This document shows, one piece after another, positions 45,514-56,358 of a stretch of DNA of 64,000 nt. Numbering within the stretch: position 1 is the first letter of the stretch; each line of letters starts with the position of its first letter. The notes under the pieces are model-generated. The model was given only the letters and a program-made list of their open reading frames with translations, was not told where the DNA came from and did no database searches. The DNA lies in NCBI GenBank assembly GCA_036346225.1, contig JARFIW010001480.1:14627501-14691500 (forward strand). Direction: 5' to 3'. Origin of the DNA: Platerodrilus igneus (Eukaryota; Arthropoda; Insecta; Coleoptera; Lycidae). The position numbers and the translations under genes are program-made.

Positions 45514-45654
45514 AGTAGGCATGGAAACGGTAAGTGCGCCTCGATTTTGTTATTATAATTGGGTAATTTTGACTTTTTGAGAATAAAGAATGTACAACAC
45601 GACTTACGTTTTATTGTTTGTGAAGAATGAGTAACACTGTCATTGTAAGCGGTA
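45514..45654 (+). repeat. Gypsy 3' LTR, internally deleted
   Basis: AGTAGGCATGG to CATTGTAAGCGGTA. Compared with the 5' LTR it lacks about 115 bp after TTACGTTTTATT. (TA)n-rich sequence follows directly. Confidence 0.65.
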
Positions 45655-48267
45655 TATATAAATATATAATATATAAATACGTAAGGTGATGTTTGTAACT
45701 CTTTGAAAACAAATATTTTTTCTTTGCAGTGCTTCGATGTCGGTACGGGAGCTAAATCTCAAAAAATTTGCGTAAATCGTTTACATATTCAGAAGAACTT
45801 GGGCTTTCTCTATTTGTGGTATTTAAAAATCCGCCGAATAAATATAATTAGTTGTCCAAAAGCCATTTCCGCAGGAGTAGCTTGAAGATCGTCTTTAAAA
45901 GTTGCTTTTATTCCCAACATGATTACAGGTAGATTATGGGTCTATTTTAAGTTGTGGCATCTGATGGCGGCTTTCAGTTGCATATGTAACCTTTCTACCC
46001 ATTTGATGAAGGGTTGTAGGCCCTAGTGTTTATATATAGAAAACCACAAAGGGCCATATTCACAAGTAAATACAAAGTGGACCCAAACCTGCCAAAACCG
46101 AGACCCATGCCATTAGATAGATCTCGACGAGTGAAACAAAAGTGCTGCTGCGCACACCTTCAGATTTCGTGTTCCAAGGGCACTTTCGGGTCTTCAAAAT
46201 TCACACTTGCTATATTATGAGTACCATTCTTACGGCATTTTTTTTGAAAATAATAAGAATTCGATAAGTATATTGCGGAATAAGATTTGGAATACAGGTC
46301 TGATCATTTTGCTTCAACTTGTTTGGGGGATATCCCCTTACGGCGGCGGTGGGGGTGTCCCGGGGTGTGCGTGACACCAACTTGACCAACCTTTTTTTAT
46401 CAAAGGACTCGATATAAGATCGTCTTTTGATTGCACTATTAAGGCACCTGGCATCAAATCCACTATTTAATGGCGCGTTGCGGGGGTTTGCGCGCTCTCT
46501 GGGGCTGGTTAAACCGGATTTAATACACTCCGTTCAACAGGGTTTATTATTTCGAGACAAATATATTTCTCAGGGTCTCACAAAATAATACAACAATCAT
46601 ACAATATTTATTAACCACTATTTACAAATAATAATATTCATAGTTATTTACAGTTCAGTGCTCAAGTTACACCTCAATAAATGCTAATTTTGTCAAGTCC
46701 TTGTTTTTAAAATGGAAATTTCTAACACATTTAATGCAACAGGAGTAAATGGGCCCCAAATAATAACTGACCTTGGTTTATTACTACACTGGAATATGGT
46801 GAGCTCATAATAACCCAGTTTATCAATGTATGCTTTCCACTTGGCATACTATTACTACAAACTTCAAAAAACCCATGTACTCTTAACAATTAAATTTAAA
46901 TTCATCAAGCAATTCAAATAAGCTTTACGCACACCTTTTGTTTTATATTCAAAATACCATATTACTAGTCAGTTATACGTATCCTTTTCAGTACGTAAAA
47001 TAACGAAAAATACCATCAAAGTTCACTCTCACACATCACAACAGTTTATAAAAAAACAGCAAATTCTAATGCGTTACCTGGAAAAACTTGAAGATTCCAT
47101 CTCCGTTGACGATGTATTATGTTCCTGAACCCCTCGTCCAATTGGTATTGCGTGCGGCTCCACAAAATGTTTTAAAGATGACCACAATCTAAGTTGTGCT
47201 TCCTGCTACCCATCCAATATCAAGTTCAATATCCAAACCCATGTATATTACACTTGTTTATTATCGCATTTTTAATTTACGAGCTTGTTAAAGTATTCGT
47301 TGGACCTCAATTAAATTTAAATAAATTCGACACTAACCGCGTCTCAAACTATAAGGTCACAAACAATTTAATTCTGAACTTTACAAATTTTACTTACAAG
47401 TTTCGTCAGTTGCTTTTTGCATGTCGTTATGCGATGCAAGATTAAAGCATAAAAGAGATCCCTATTAATTTCGTTCCCGTATTTATATCATCCAGCTAGG
47501 CCCCTTTGGCCACACTTTGCCCGAAATACCTAATTGTAAAATAATATTTCTCCAAATTTTGTCTAACCGTTTTACGCTTCTATAAATATTCTCGCGTGCT
47601 CGTCTATTCTCAAACTAACTATTTCGACCAATCATACATTTCAGTGACGTCTTAAAACCCCGCCTGTAATATCTCTATTCCCGTCTTATACATATTTGAT
47701 GTCGCATTCTAACCTTGCTTGAGTGGTAGAAAATCGATATAGCTGCCCGCGTCCACGTGGATGAGTACGTGCTTTGCGACAGTCGGTTGAACAATATTCC
47801 TTGAAACTTGTCTTGTTATGCTCCAAAATACATAGAAGTCGACTTTTCAAAACATGCAGGTGTTCAATTAACGAACGTTTAAAATAACATTTCTAGGAGT
47901 TTCTATTCATGGTATTCAATCCAACCGATATATTTGTTTGTTACTACGAAAGCTATTCGCCTTGGATTTATTGATTTTACATGCTCTTATGCATTCTCTG
48001 ACGTTATAACCCCTTAAATTAAATTACATTAAATTAATTACTAATTTCTATTGGCTTATAAACCTGATTTTCTTTGCGAATCTATTACCTTCTAATCCCT
48101 AGTTATAAAATTATGTCAATACTTGCTAATTTAAATTAAATAAATGAAATTAATTTTGCACGTAAATATTATGTTCCTTTCTCTATACAGGGTGTTAGAA
48201 ATTGCATTGTTGACCACCAAATTTAACCCTTTAAAACCACTACAATATATATATATATATATATATA
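45655..48267. other. Non-coding stretch, partly G+C-rich
   Basis: No supported gene. A GC-rich patch at 46325-46375 (GGCGGCGGTGGGGGTGTCCC) and a minus-strand stretch with AATAAACCCTGTTGAACGGA (about 46530-46550) could be an old LTR or leader. On the minus strand near 47090 GATGGAATCTTCAAGTTTTT is followed by CCAG and GTAACG, which would fit a short first exon with a splice donor; nothing confirms it. A tract of (TA)n lies at 48244-48267. Confidence 0.45.
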
Positions 48268-48729
48268 TAGGGCTGGGTCGGCGTATCGATATATCGATAC
48301 GACCCCCGTATCGACCCACCCGATACAGCGAAAAATAAATATCGATATATCAATAATCGATATATATCGATACTATCAATGCGTATCGATTCGTACCGGT
48401 ACGTATCACTACGTCTCGATATGTATACTTAATCTACACATCTAAACGTTCAAATACGAATCGCTATATATATATATATATATATATATATCTATACGCA
48501 TCGCTACATATTCTACATCGATATTTATCGATATATCAAATATCGATATATATCGATACGCACCGATACGCATCGATACGTATCGATACGAATCGATACG
48601 TTTCGATACGCATCGATACATATCGATACGCATCGATACGTATCGATATATATCCATATTCGATATATCGATACATATCGATATAGAATATGTATCGATA
48701 TTCGATACGCAATATCTCGTATCGCCCAT

Positions 48730-48734
<5 letters not shown>
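48268..48734 (+). mobile_element. hAT-like MITE, long copy, TCGATA-rich
   Basis: The left end TAGGGCTGGGTCGGCGTATC and the right end CGTATCGCCCATCCCTA are imperfect inverted repeats of the TAGGGNTGGGC type used by hAT elements. The copy sits inside (TA)n on both sides, so an 8-bp duplication cannot be told from the repeat. The interior is almost entirely variations of ATCGATACG and TATCGATA, with a further (TA)n at 48467-48491. It is non-coding; open frames here are repeat artefacts. Confidence 0.65.
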
Positions 48735-48770
<36 letters not shown>

Positions 48771-48876
48771 GTAAGATATATCTGTAAACAACTCTTATGA
48801 AAATAATAAAAGCCATTGACAAATACAAATCGGGCTGGTAGTTATATAGCCATTAACAAAACGTGCTTTATATATA

Positions 48877-49013
48877 TAGGGATGGGCGATACGGGATATC
48901 GATACGTATCGATGCGTATCAATACATATCGATATATCGATATTTATTTTTCGCTGTATCGGGGGGTCGATACGGGGGTCGTATAGATATATCGATACGC
49001 CGACCCAGCCCTA
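48877..49013 (-). mobile_element. hAT-like MITE, short copy in opposite orientation
   Basis: TAGGGATGGGCGATACGGGA at the left and CGACCCAGCCCTA at the right. Its right 83 bp are nearly the exact reverse complement of 48268-48350 (GACCCCCGTATCGACCC, CCGATACAGCGAAAAATAAA). Its left end matches the reverse complement of the right end of the long copy. The interior TCGATA expansion is much shorter. Confidence 0.7.
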
Positions 49014-49191
49014 AATATAATTTGCGACACGGAAGTGGTTTGTGGAATAACTTTGTGGAACAGAATCCAAAAAGTGCCAACGATCACATTGATGGAGAGG
49101 AATATCTTTGTCGAAACTGCTATATTCTGTATTCAACAGTCCCTAGATCAAATCCAGCCGTGCAGCAGCATAAAAAAACATCTTATCCAAA

Positions 49192-50442
49192 AACTCTGTC
49201 CTCAAATACCGTCATAAACCGATCAGAACATATCCTATCCGAAAACGAACTAAATATCCTGTCCAAAGGACTAAACTTCTCAATCGCACTCAGAAAAATT
49301 CCCGCAGAGGAAATCATTAGCTCTGTAGAATCAGCGATCCGATCTCTACCCCAAGACGATGCCAACTTAATTCGCTTTGAAACAACTAAATGTCTCCGAC
49401 ATGCCAAAACTCCTAACAAAAATGTGACAAAGCAAGAAACGACGGCCTTAAAACACCTACGAACAAACAAGAAAATTGTTATACTCCCTGCAGACAAAGG
49501 TAATGCGACTGTAATTCTAAACCGTACAGAATACCAAGAAAAGATTAAACAATTATTAGAAGACGATTCCTACACTCCTATAACAAAAGACCCCATTTCA
49601 AAGCTTGAACGGGAAATTTCAGCACTTATCAAGTCCTCTAATATTCCCAAAACTATCCAAAAACGAATAATACCTCGCGAATCTAAACCACCTCGCTTGT
49701 ATGGCCTTCCTAAAGTCCATAAACCTAAAGTCCCTTTGCGTCCAATAGTTAGCACAATTGACTCGCCAACCTACCATCTGACAAAATACCTGGCAAATTT
49801 CTTAAAACCTTATTCCGGTAACACCCCTACTAATGTTTTAAACTCCACTCATTTCATAGAACTAATTGCAAATATTGAGCTAGACCCAAATGATATACTA
49901 GCCAGTTTTGACGTAACATCCTTATTTACAAACGTACCTGTCATAGACACTGTCTCCATTATTAAACAACTCCTACCTCAAGAAAACGAATTTGAGTACC
50001 TGGCCACACTCATTGCAAAATGCTTAACTTCTACCTATTTTGTCTTCAACGGACAATTTTACAAACAAACCTTGGGCACATCAATGGGCTCACCTCTATC
50101 CCCTATTGTGGCCAATATATTCATGGAGTCTTTGGAATCCATGGTTCTAGAATCCACAGACCTTAAACCAAAAACTTGGCTCGGTTATGTAGACGTCACT
50201 TTTGTAATCTGGTCCCATGGACATCAAACGCTTAATAATTTTCTAGATCACATAAACAATCAACATAAAGATATTAAGTTCACTATAGAAATTGAAAAGA
50301 ACGGAACTCTGCCATTCCTTGACGTTCTGGTGGAGCGCCAACCCAACGGACGACTAGGTCATTCCGTATATCGAAAACTCACACTCACAGACAGATACCT
50401 CATGCGTCGTCACACCATCATCCGTCACAAAAATCATTGGTA
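49192..50442 (+). pseudogene. Penelope-like element reverse transcriptase
   Basis: A long frame (48863-50443 including MITE-derived codons at its start) shows Penelope RT blocks. They are ELNILSKGLNFSIALRKIP (about 49250), KIVILPADKGNATVILNRTE (49470), KPPRLYGLPKVHKPKVPLRP and IVSTIDSPTYHLTKYLA, then ILASFDVTSLFTNVPV (first catalytic aspartate) and TLGTSMGSPLSPIVANIFME. The catalytic YVDD reads YVDVTFVIW: the second aspartate codon is GTC at 50195-50197, which should abolish activity. TLPFLDVLVER follows. A +1 shift near 50400 leads into the C-terminal part. True coding probably starts near 49192; residues before that (CRNCYILYST) are of unknown origin. Confidence 0.9.
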
Positions 50443-50531
50443 ATCAACTCTCTAGTTCACCGTACAATTAAGATTTCACAATTAGAACATTTATCTAATG
50501 AACTGACCCATCTTAAAACCAGTCTTATAAA

Positions 50532-50957
50532 AACAGCTATCGTAACTCAGATATCGGCAGAGTAATAAACCGGCATCTGCATCCTACACGAACCCCCAAA
50601 CCACGCTGTAATCCCGATACACGATCTTTAGCAATCCTTCCATATATTCACAGAGTAACAGACCGAATTGGCAAAATTCTACGTAAACACAACATCAAAA
50701 CAATCTATAAACCCACCAATAAAATTTTACAAATATTTCCAACCCCAAAAGATTCCGAAAATAGTCTCAAAGCCCCAGGAGTATATAGTATACCTTGCAG
50801 TTGCGGTTTAGTATACATAGGAGAAACAGGACAGTCAGTACAGACTAGACTAAATGAGCATAAGCGATGCTTAAGAACAAGCCAGTACAATCGTTCTGCG
50901 GTGGCCGAACACCAGCATGAAACAGGCCATACCATTAATTTTACAAGACGAAACTAA
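50532..50957 (+). pseudogene. Penelope GIY-YIG endonuclease
   Basis: A 142-codon open stretch in the third frame used by the element. It has RHLHPTRTPKPR, YIHRVTDRIGKILRKHNI and TIYKPTNKILQIF. The endonuclease core is GVYSIPCSCGLVYIGETGQS then TRLNEHKRCLRTSQ and AVAEHQHETGH. This is the GIY..YIG, arginine and histidine pattern of Penelope endonucleases, with GVY and VYIG variants. It ends in TAA at 50955. Two shifts separate it from the RT. Confidence 0.85.
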
Positions 50958-51187
50958 TTGCCAGAATTCCATTTTTCTACAATAGAAAAATTAGAGAATC
51001 CACAGAAATCATTAGAAATTGTAATAACCTAAACAAAGACGATGGCTACTATCTTTCCCCTATTTGGAAAACAAGCCTATGTTCACAACAACCTGACGTT
51101 CACCGATCCACTACGATACTCCTCTCTATGCATGATCACTCATGCATCAAGTTCTCGCCCTATATAAACCACCACTTTCGCTATTTT

Positions 51188-51400
51188 CACCAGTTACTTC
51201 GCCATAAGACATCAAAAAGGCAAACAAATGTCTTTTATAAAAATCTATCTGCAAAAGGCTAAAGCTAAAATGTTTGGGCGTACTTACCTTAACAATAATT
51301 CAGTGATTTAGTACGGCCTTTACAATTAGGTCAACTTTATTTAATTACGATTATTAACATGAAATTTCTATAAATTCACCAGTTACTTTGCCACAAGACA
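51188..51400. repeat. Dispersed repeat, copy 2, between 24-bp near-direct repeats inside the Penelope 3' region
   Basis: The block 51212-51376 matches 5926-6152 (TTTTATAAAAATCTATCTGC, CGGCCTTTACAATTAGGTCA, ATGAAATTTCTATAAATT) with internal deletions. It is bounded by CACCAGTTACTTCGCCATAA + GACA (51188-51211) and CACCAGTTACTTTGCCACAA + GACA (51377-51400), 22 of 24 identical. That looks like a long target duplication or a recombination between two element copies. Confidence 0.7.
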
Positions 51401-51545
51401 CCTTTTGGCTTTGAATGGGTTAGTGAGTCTGCTAGTTCAGGAGTAACTCTTCCCTTTACACTTTAACTTGTCTACTTAATATTATCATTCTTATCTTAAT
51501 TATTTTTATATTTTTTATTTTATTTTATTACTTATTTCTTTACTT

Positions 51546-51590
51546 GTCCTGATGAAGCCCCTTACAAAAGTGGGCGAAACGTCGATCTTA
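51546..51590 (+). ncRNA. Hammerhead-ribozyme-like motif at the Penelope 3' end
   Basis: CTGATGA (51549-51555), a stem-loop AGCCCC..TTACAAAAG..TGGGC, GAAAC (51576-51580) and GTC (51581-51583) occur in the order and spacing of a minimal type I hammerhead ribozyme with a very short stem III. Penelope-like elements are known to carry such motifs. Stem I would be only about 3 bp (GTC/GAT). The A following CTGATGA breaks the ideal stem II closing pair, so activity is uncertain. Confidence 0.55.
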
Positions 51591-51639
51591 ATGTATAAAA
51601 TGGCACGGTCCCAACCCGAAACCATAAATATTTATCATG

Positions 51640-52029
51640 TCGTTTTGTTAAACTAAATCATTTATAAGAAGAATAAAATATAGAAATTTATTTTGTTATT
51701 CATGCAATAAGTAGGTTATAATTCATATTTCAACCCAAATTTAAAAATTTATTCGTTGGTTGAATAAATTCTATTTTCTGTAAAAGTACATATTTTAGGA
51801 ACATTTCTTGTTCTAATTCCGTTCTGAGTGAACCTACGCCTTGAAGAAGTTTTAGATTACTAGAATGGGTAGAATGGCTTGCATGTTTCAGTGAGCTATA
51901 CAGCTTTCGCCAAATCAATAGGGTCTTTAGTGAGGAACCAGACTAAGACAGATCCCCGGAGGGCAACAGCTCTTTCGGTACTTGGAGTGAAAGAGACCAT
52001 CAAGGTCGGTATGGCATTCTAAGATACAT
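51640..52029. other. Non-coding spacer between Penelope and RTE elements
   Basis: AT-rich; nothing recognised. The boundary of the Penelope 3' end is not fixed. Confidence 0.4.
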
Positions 52030-54945
52030 CACTGCGATGAGAAAGACAACGGAAAACCACCACATTACCCCCCAGACACACAGAGTACTTAAATTGTTAT
52101 TTAATATGATGGCATCCTCTGGGGTACAAAATTCTGGAGTTAAAAAAGTCCCCCATACGGACCTACGGGTGGGGACTACTTCGAAAGACGTGATACGAAA
52201 GTTTAGAAAAAGTCGGGTAATTTTGCGAGTCGGAGCGTGGAATATCAGAAGTATGAAGCAAGTTGAAAATTGAAATGGATAGGTTAGCATTGCACATAGT
52301 AAGGATTAGCGAAGTTCGGTGGCCAGCAGCGAAAGATTTTTGGAGCAGAGACTTTTGGATAATCCATACAGGATCACAGGAATGAAATTCATGTGTGAGG
52401 ATAGTTATGCGATAGTTATACGCTGTGAGCAAGCTACTTATAAAAGAACGAAAGTGTACTCGTGGTTAGATTAGAATCTGAACCGGTAAATACAGTAATA
52501 ATACAAGTATACATGCCTACCTCTGGCTTCAGTGAGAAAGATGTAGAAGCGATCTGCAAAGATATCGAAGACATACTAAGATACGTAAAAAGACATGAAA
52601 ATCTAATAATTAAGGAGGATTTTAATACAGTGAAGGTGAGGTTGGGGAAGGAGCGATAGTAGGTCTATTTGGTTTATCCACAAGAAACGACAGGGGAAAT
52701 AGGCTGGTAGCGACAAAATACATTATTCAACATCACGTTTGAAAACGATACACCTGGAAGATGCCAGGAGATACAGAATATCAAATAGATTAAATACTTG
52801 TTAAACAACGGTTTAGGAATCAAGTAAGAGACTACCCAGAAAAAGATATAGACAAGCACAACTTCGTATTTATAAAAGCTGCGGTTAAATTTAAAAATTT
52901 GGATAAAGAAACGGAAAAAGACACTTTGACTGTGAGAAACTAAAAAATAAGATCCCCACAAAAGATTTATGAAAAAGTCAAACGACTTGCTGAAAGACAT
53001 CTGGAAAGTTTCTGATAGTAAAGAAGTAGAAGCAGAATGGAATAACATTAAAGTCAGGTTAGACATGGCATCCAGAGATCTTTTGGGGTATAACCAAACA
53101 GAAAACAGGAAACCATAACTAATAAAGGATATTCTGAATTTAATAAGAGAAAGATGAAAATATAAATACAAACCAGACAAAGCAAGAGAACAGAGATACA
53201 AAGCCAAAAATAGGAAATTATTCCCAAATGCAAAAAGCCAAAGAACAATGCATTGAGATACAAACTAAGATGGACATAAAAAAGATAGATGAAGTATACA
53301 AACTAATTAGAATGAATTTTAACGATTTAAACAGTGTAGAAAAAATATAAGAGACCCGGAAGAAAGAGCAATATTATAGAAAATGTAGAGAAAGTGGATA
53401 GATGGCAAAAATATGTAGGAAATTTACATACAGGACCGGAACTAGATGCACTAGAACGAAAATTAGATATTGAAAAGGATGACTTGGACTATCCTATACT
53501 TATAAATGAGTTTGAATTAGCATTAAAGAATCTGAAAAATAATAAAGCAGATATAGATATGGTTCAAGCAGAAACTCTAAAAGTCACTGAATAAGCAGTA
53601 ATAAAACGAACCTTCCAACTTGTAAGCCATATGTATGTGACAGCCAGGATACCCAACAGATTCAAATGTAACACCATAGTCACTATACCAAAAAATAAAA
53701 GTGATGATAGTTGTGAAAATTTTCGAACAATAAGATCGACAGTACACGTGTCAAATACATTAACTAGAACAAAGAACAAAGACGGATGAAAAAACAGGCT
53801 GAAGAGATACTAGGAAAAGATCAATTTGGGTCTAGACGAAACAAGGAAACACAGGAGGCCATTTTAGCTTTAAGAGTGATAATGGAGAAAACAATAGAAA
53901 AAGGAAGAAGCGTATATATATAGAGTTAGATCTGGAAAAAACATTCGACAATGTAAAATAGGAAAAAATTTCTGAAATACTCAAAAAGATTGGACTGAAT
54001 TATACGGATACACGGATAGTACATAGTTTATACAAGGAGCAAACAGCTGTAATGAAACAACAGCAGGAACGTAGTGAAGTAAATATTAAGAAAGTAAGAA
54101 GGGGGGTGCGGATTTCCCGTTAATTTTTAACTTGAATACAGAAGAGGCAACGAATATTCTGAAATGCAGAAAGACATTTGGAATTATTATGCAGGGACAA
54201 ACGATTGATATGCGTCAATTTAAAGATGATATACGGTATTAGCATCTAGCAAGAAAGAGTTAGAAGCAGTTCTTAACGAAATGGAAACAAAACAGAAAAA
54301 TACGATACAAAAATAAAAAAAACTAAAGTACTAGTATATAGAAAAAGGGAAAATAAATAAAAAATCAGAATAAAAAAATAGGAAACGAGAATTTACAAGT
54401 GGTTAAGGATTTTTGTTATCTAGGAAGCGAAGTACCGCAAGAGGGAAAAAGTGTAAAAACTATAATAAAAAATTAGCACAAGACCATGCTACATTTATCA
54501 AGAAAAAGTAGATGCTATGTTCGAAGACAACAACATGGAAACAATGAAAAAATTGTTGAAAGCATATATGTGGAGTAGAGTACTGAACTGCTACGAAACG
54601 TGGACAGTAGAAAACTCTGAAAGGAAGAATGTTATATTACAGACGTATGAAAAGATATCACGGACAAATTTAAAAACAAAGAGGTGCTAGAAATAGTTGG
54701 AAAAGAAAGAAATATGTGTAAAACAATCAAAAATATGAGAGATAGAATGATAGCACACGTTCTAAGGTAGGAGAGAATAAGCGGAATATATTAGAAGCAG
54801 AGAGAGAGAGAAAAAAGAGACGTGGAGGTAGACCCAAGACCTGCTAATTTCAGAGAAATGTATAGGTTATATAAGAATAGTAAATAATAGAGGATCACGT
54901 CCAACCAGTTCCAGGACTGAAGACCTGATGATGATACAGTTTCAA
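52030..54945 (+). pseudogene. RTE-type LINE, nearly full length but decayed
   Basis: The endonuclease start RVGAWNIRSM at 52228, ISEVRWPA (about 52296), then TVIIQVYMPTSGFSEKDVEA (52489) and NLIIKEDFNTV (the GDFN block reads EDFN). The RT region: FELALKNLKNNKADIDMVQA (53509), RFKCNTIVTIPKNKSDDSCE (53658), LDETRKHRRP / ETQEAILALRVIMEKTIE in adjacent frames, IDLEKTFDNVK. The catalytic FADD-type block reads MRQFKDDIRY near 54212. The C-terminal part includes FLGS-type text reading FCYLGSEVPQEGK and ends near GAGGATCACGTCCAACCAGT and GACCTGATGATGATACAG, a simple-repeat end typical of the clade. Stops and shifts are frequent throughout. Confidence 0.85.
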
Positions 54946-55451
54946 AAAACAAGCTTGGTCGACAGCGGCTTTAGATCATTTATATCTCGCCTCGTCCCAA
55001 TGTAAATATTAAGCGTCAAACAGCAAAGAGATTAATAGAGCTTTTTCAAAATTGGGAAGAAATACCACAAAAGGTTCCAGTAAAATACATCGTTCAATGA
55101 TTCCAAATTGACCTAAATACATATTTCGTGTAAGTTCCTGCGAAGTGTGCTCTGTTCGAATTTATAGATCAGCTTCTGGTTCAATCTTTTTAATTTTGAT
55201 TTTAGTTTGTCTCTTACAGTATGCATAATGGTTGTCAAATTTAATCAATCGCTCATAGTGATAATTTTTCGATACGCGAGGAAAATATTTAATTTTTAAT
55301 GGCTCAAGAAATTAGGCATACATACAAACTTTGTCCGAAATTTCGGAGATTACGATAATCTCATTTTTAAGGAACTTCTAAGAAACTAAACAAAGCGAAA
55401 GGTTCCGAGAAGGATGTCATAAAAATAAAAACCAGAGACAACTAAAACCCC
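54946..55451. other. Non-coding stretch
   Basis: No gene or repeat recognised between the RTE element and the Harbinger element. Confidence 0.5.
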
Positions 55452-55776
55452 TAAGGGCCGGTTGTACAATGTCCGTTTAAATTACAGAACGAGTTTAAAC
55501 TGAAGTTTAAACGCAAGTCTAGTTGTACAATCTTGGTTTAGTCATAATCTAAAGTTTAGTGGCTAGTTAAACTTAACCCTCGGCAATCTATAATTTAAAT
55601 GAAAGTTAGGTTTCCAATTGTCATTGTTATTAATCGCTTAACCTAAATTTTGTATATCGAGCAAAAAGTTATTATATTATTTAATTTAGAACGTATAGTT
55701 AGCTTTCCGAATATAATTTATAAATCCATCTCATTCAAGGCTAAAGCTCTATTTTTGTGATTTCAATTGTTTTATT

Positions 55777-56358
55777 ATGGAGGCAGAAGATATAGTGGAC
55801 GTGTTGAACTGATAGACGCTGTATCCTCTTCGGAAGAAGAAGAAGGCGATATTCATGTTATAGAAAGGCCATGACGTCCACAGATTTTTAGACTTAGGCC
55901 CAACAACTTCCAATTATGGAGTGATGCAGAGTTTAAAATGCGTTTTCGCCTGTCAAAGCACTTGGTTATTTACCCGAATAGAAAGAACTATTTTTCATTA
56001 AATGTACAGACGATATGTGATTCAAATACGCGGATTCAAGATATTGTATGTAGACGACCTGGATCTACCCACGATGCTTATATCTTTCAAAGTAGTCGAA
56101 TTTGTATCTCTTTTGAATTAGGGCAGTTTCAAAATTACTTAATTCTTGGCGATAGCGGGTACGCTGTTCGTCCATATTTATTAACGCCATTGTTGCAGAC
56201 ACATACTCGTGCCGAAACTCTATATAATGAGTCTCAAATTCGGACAAGAAATGTGGTGGAATGTAGTTATGATGTATTGAAGAGGAGATCCCTCTTCCTT
56301 AATTTAGGCATGTGACTGAAATTGCAAACACTTCAATCTGTAATTGTTAGTGCAGCTT
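55777..56358 (+). pseudogene. Harbinger transposase, first part
   Basis: The start MEAEDIVDVLN is followed by TGA. Shifted pieces (SSEEEEGDIHVIERP, LRPNNFQLWSDAEFKMRFRL) represent the N-terminal helical region. The frame then jumps from LSKHLV directly to the catalytic core: NRKNYFSLNVQTICDSN, VCRRPGSTHDAYIFQSSRI, YLILGDSGYAVRPYLLTPLL, AETLYNESQIRTRNVVECSY, DVLKRRSLFLNLG (DDE_Tnp_4 type). About 100 residues between the N-terminus and the core, including the first catalytic aspartate block, are missing. The coding trail ends SAA at 56358, where a GT begins. Confidence 0.85.

Larger units (their letters stand above)
34378..45654 (+). mobile_element. Ty3/gypsy retrotransposon, nested by BEL-3 and a SINE
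   Basis: LTR-like ends at 34378-34636 and 45514-45654 enclose gag with a zinc knuckle, aspartic protease, RT, RNase H and integrase in the gypsy order. No env gene follows integrase; the 3' LTR begins 30 bp after the pol stop. The pol is interrupted in RNase H by BEL-3 (36881-43488) and in the integrase region by a SINE (44572-44876). Each insertion has a target duplication, and the gypsy reading resumes across both sites. The element itself has many independent stops, so it was probably already decaying. Confidence 0.9.

Noticed and set aside
48442..48828. 128-codon open frame rich in I, Y, D, S
   Set aside because: A translation of TCGATA and TA repeats, not a gene.
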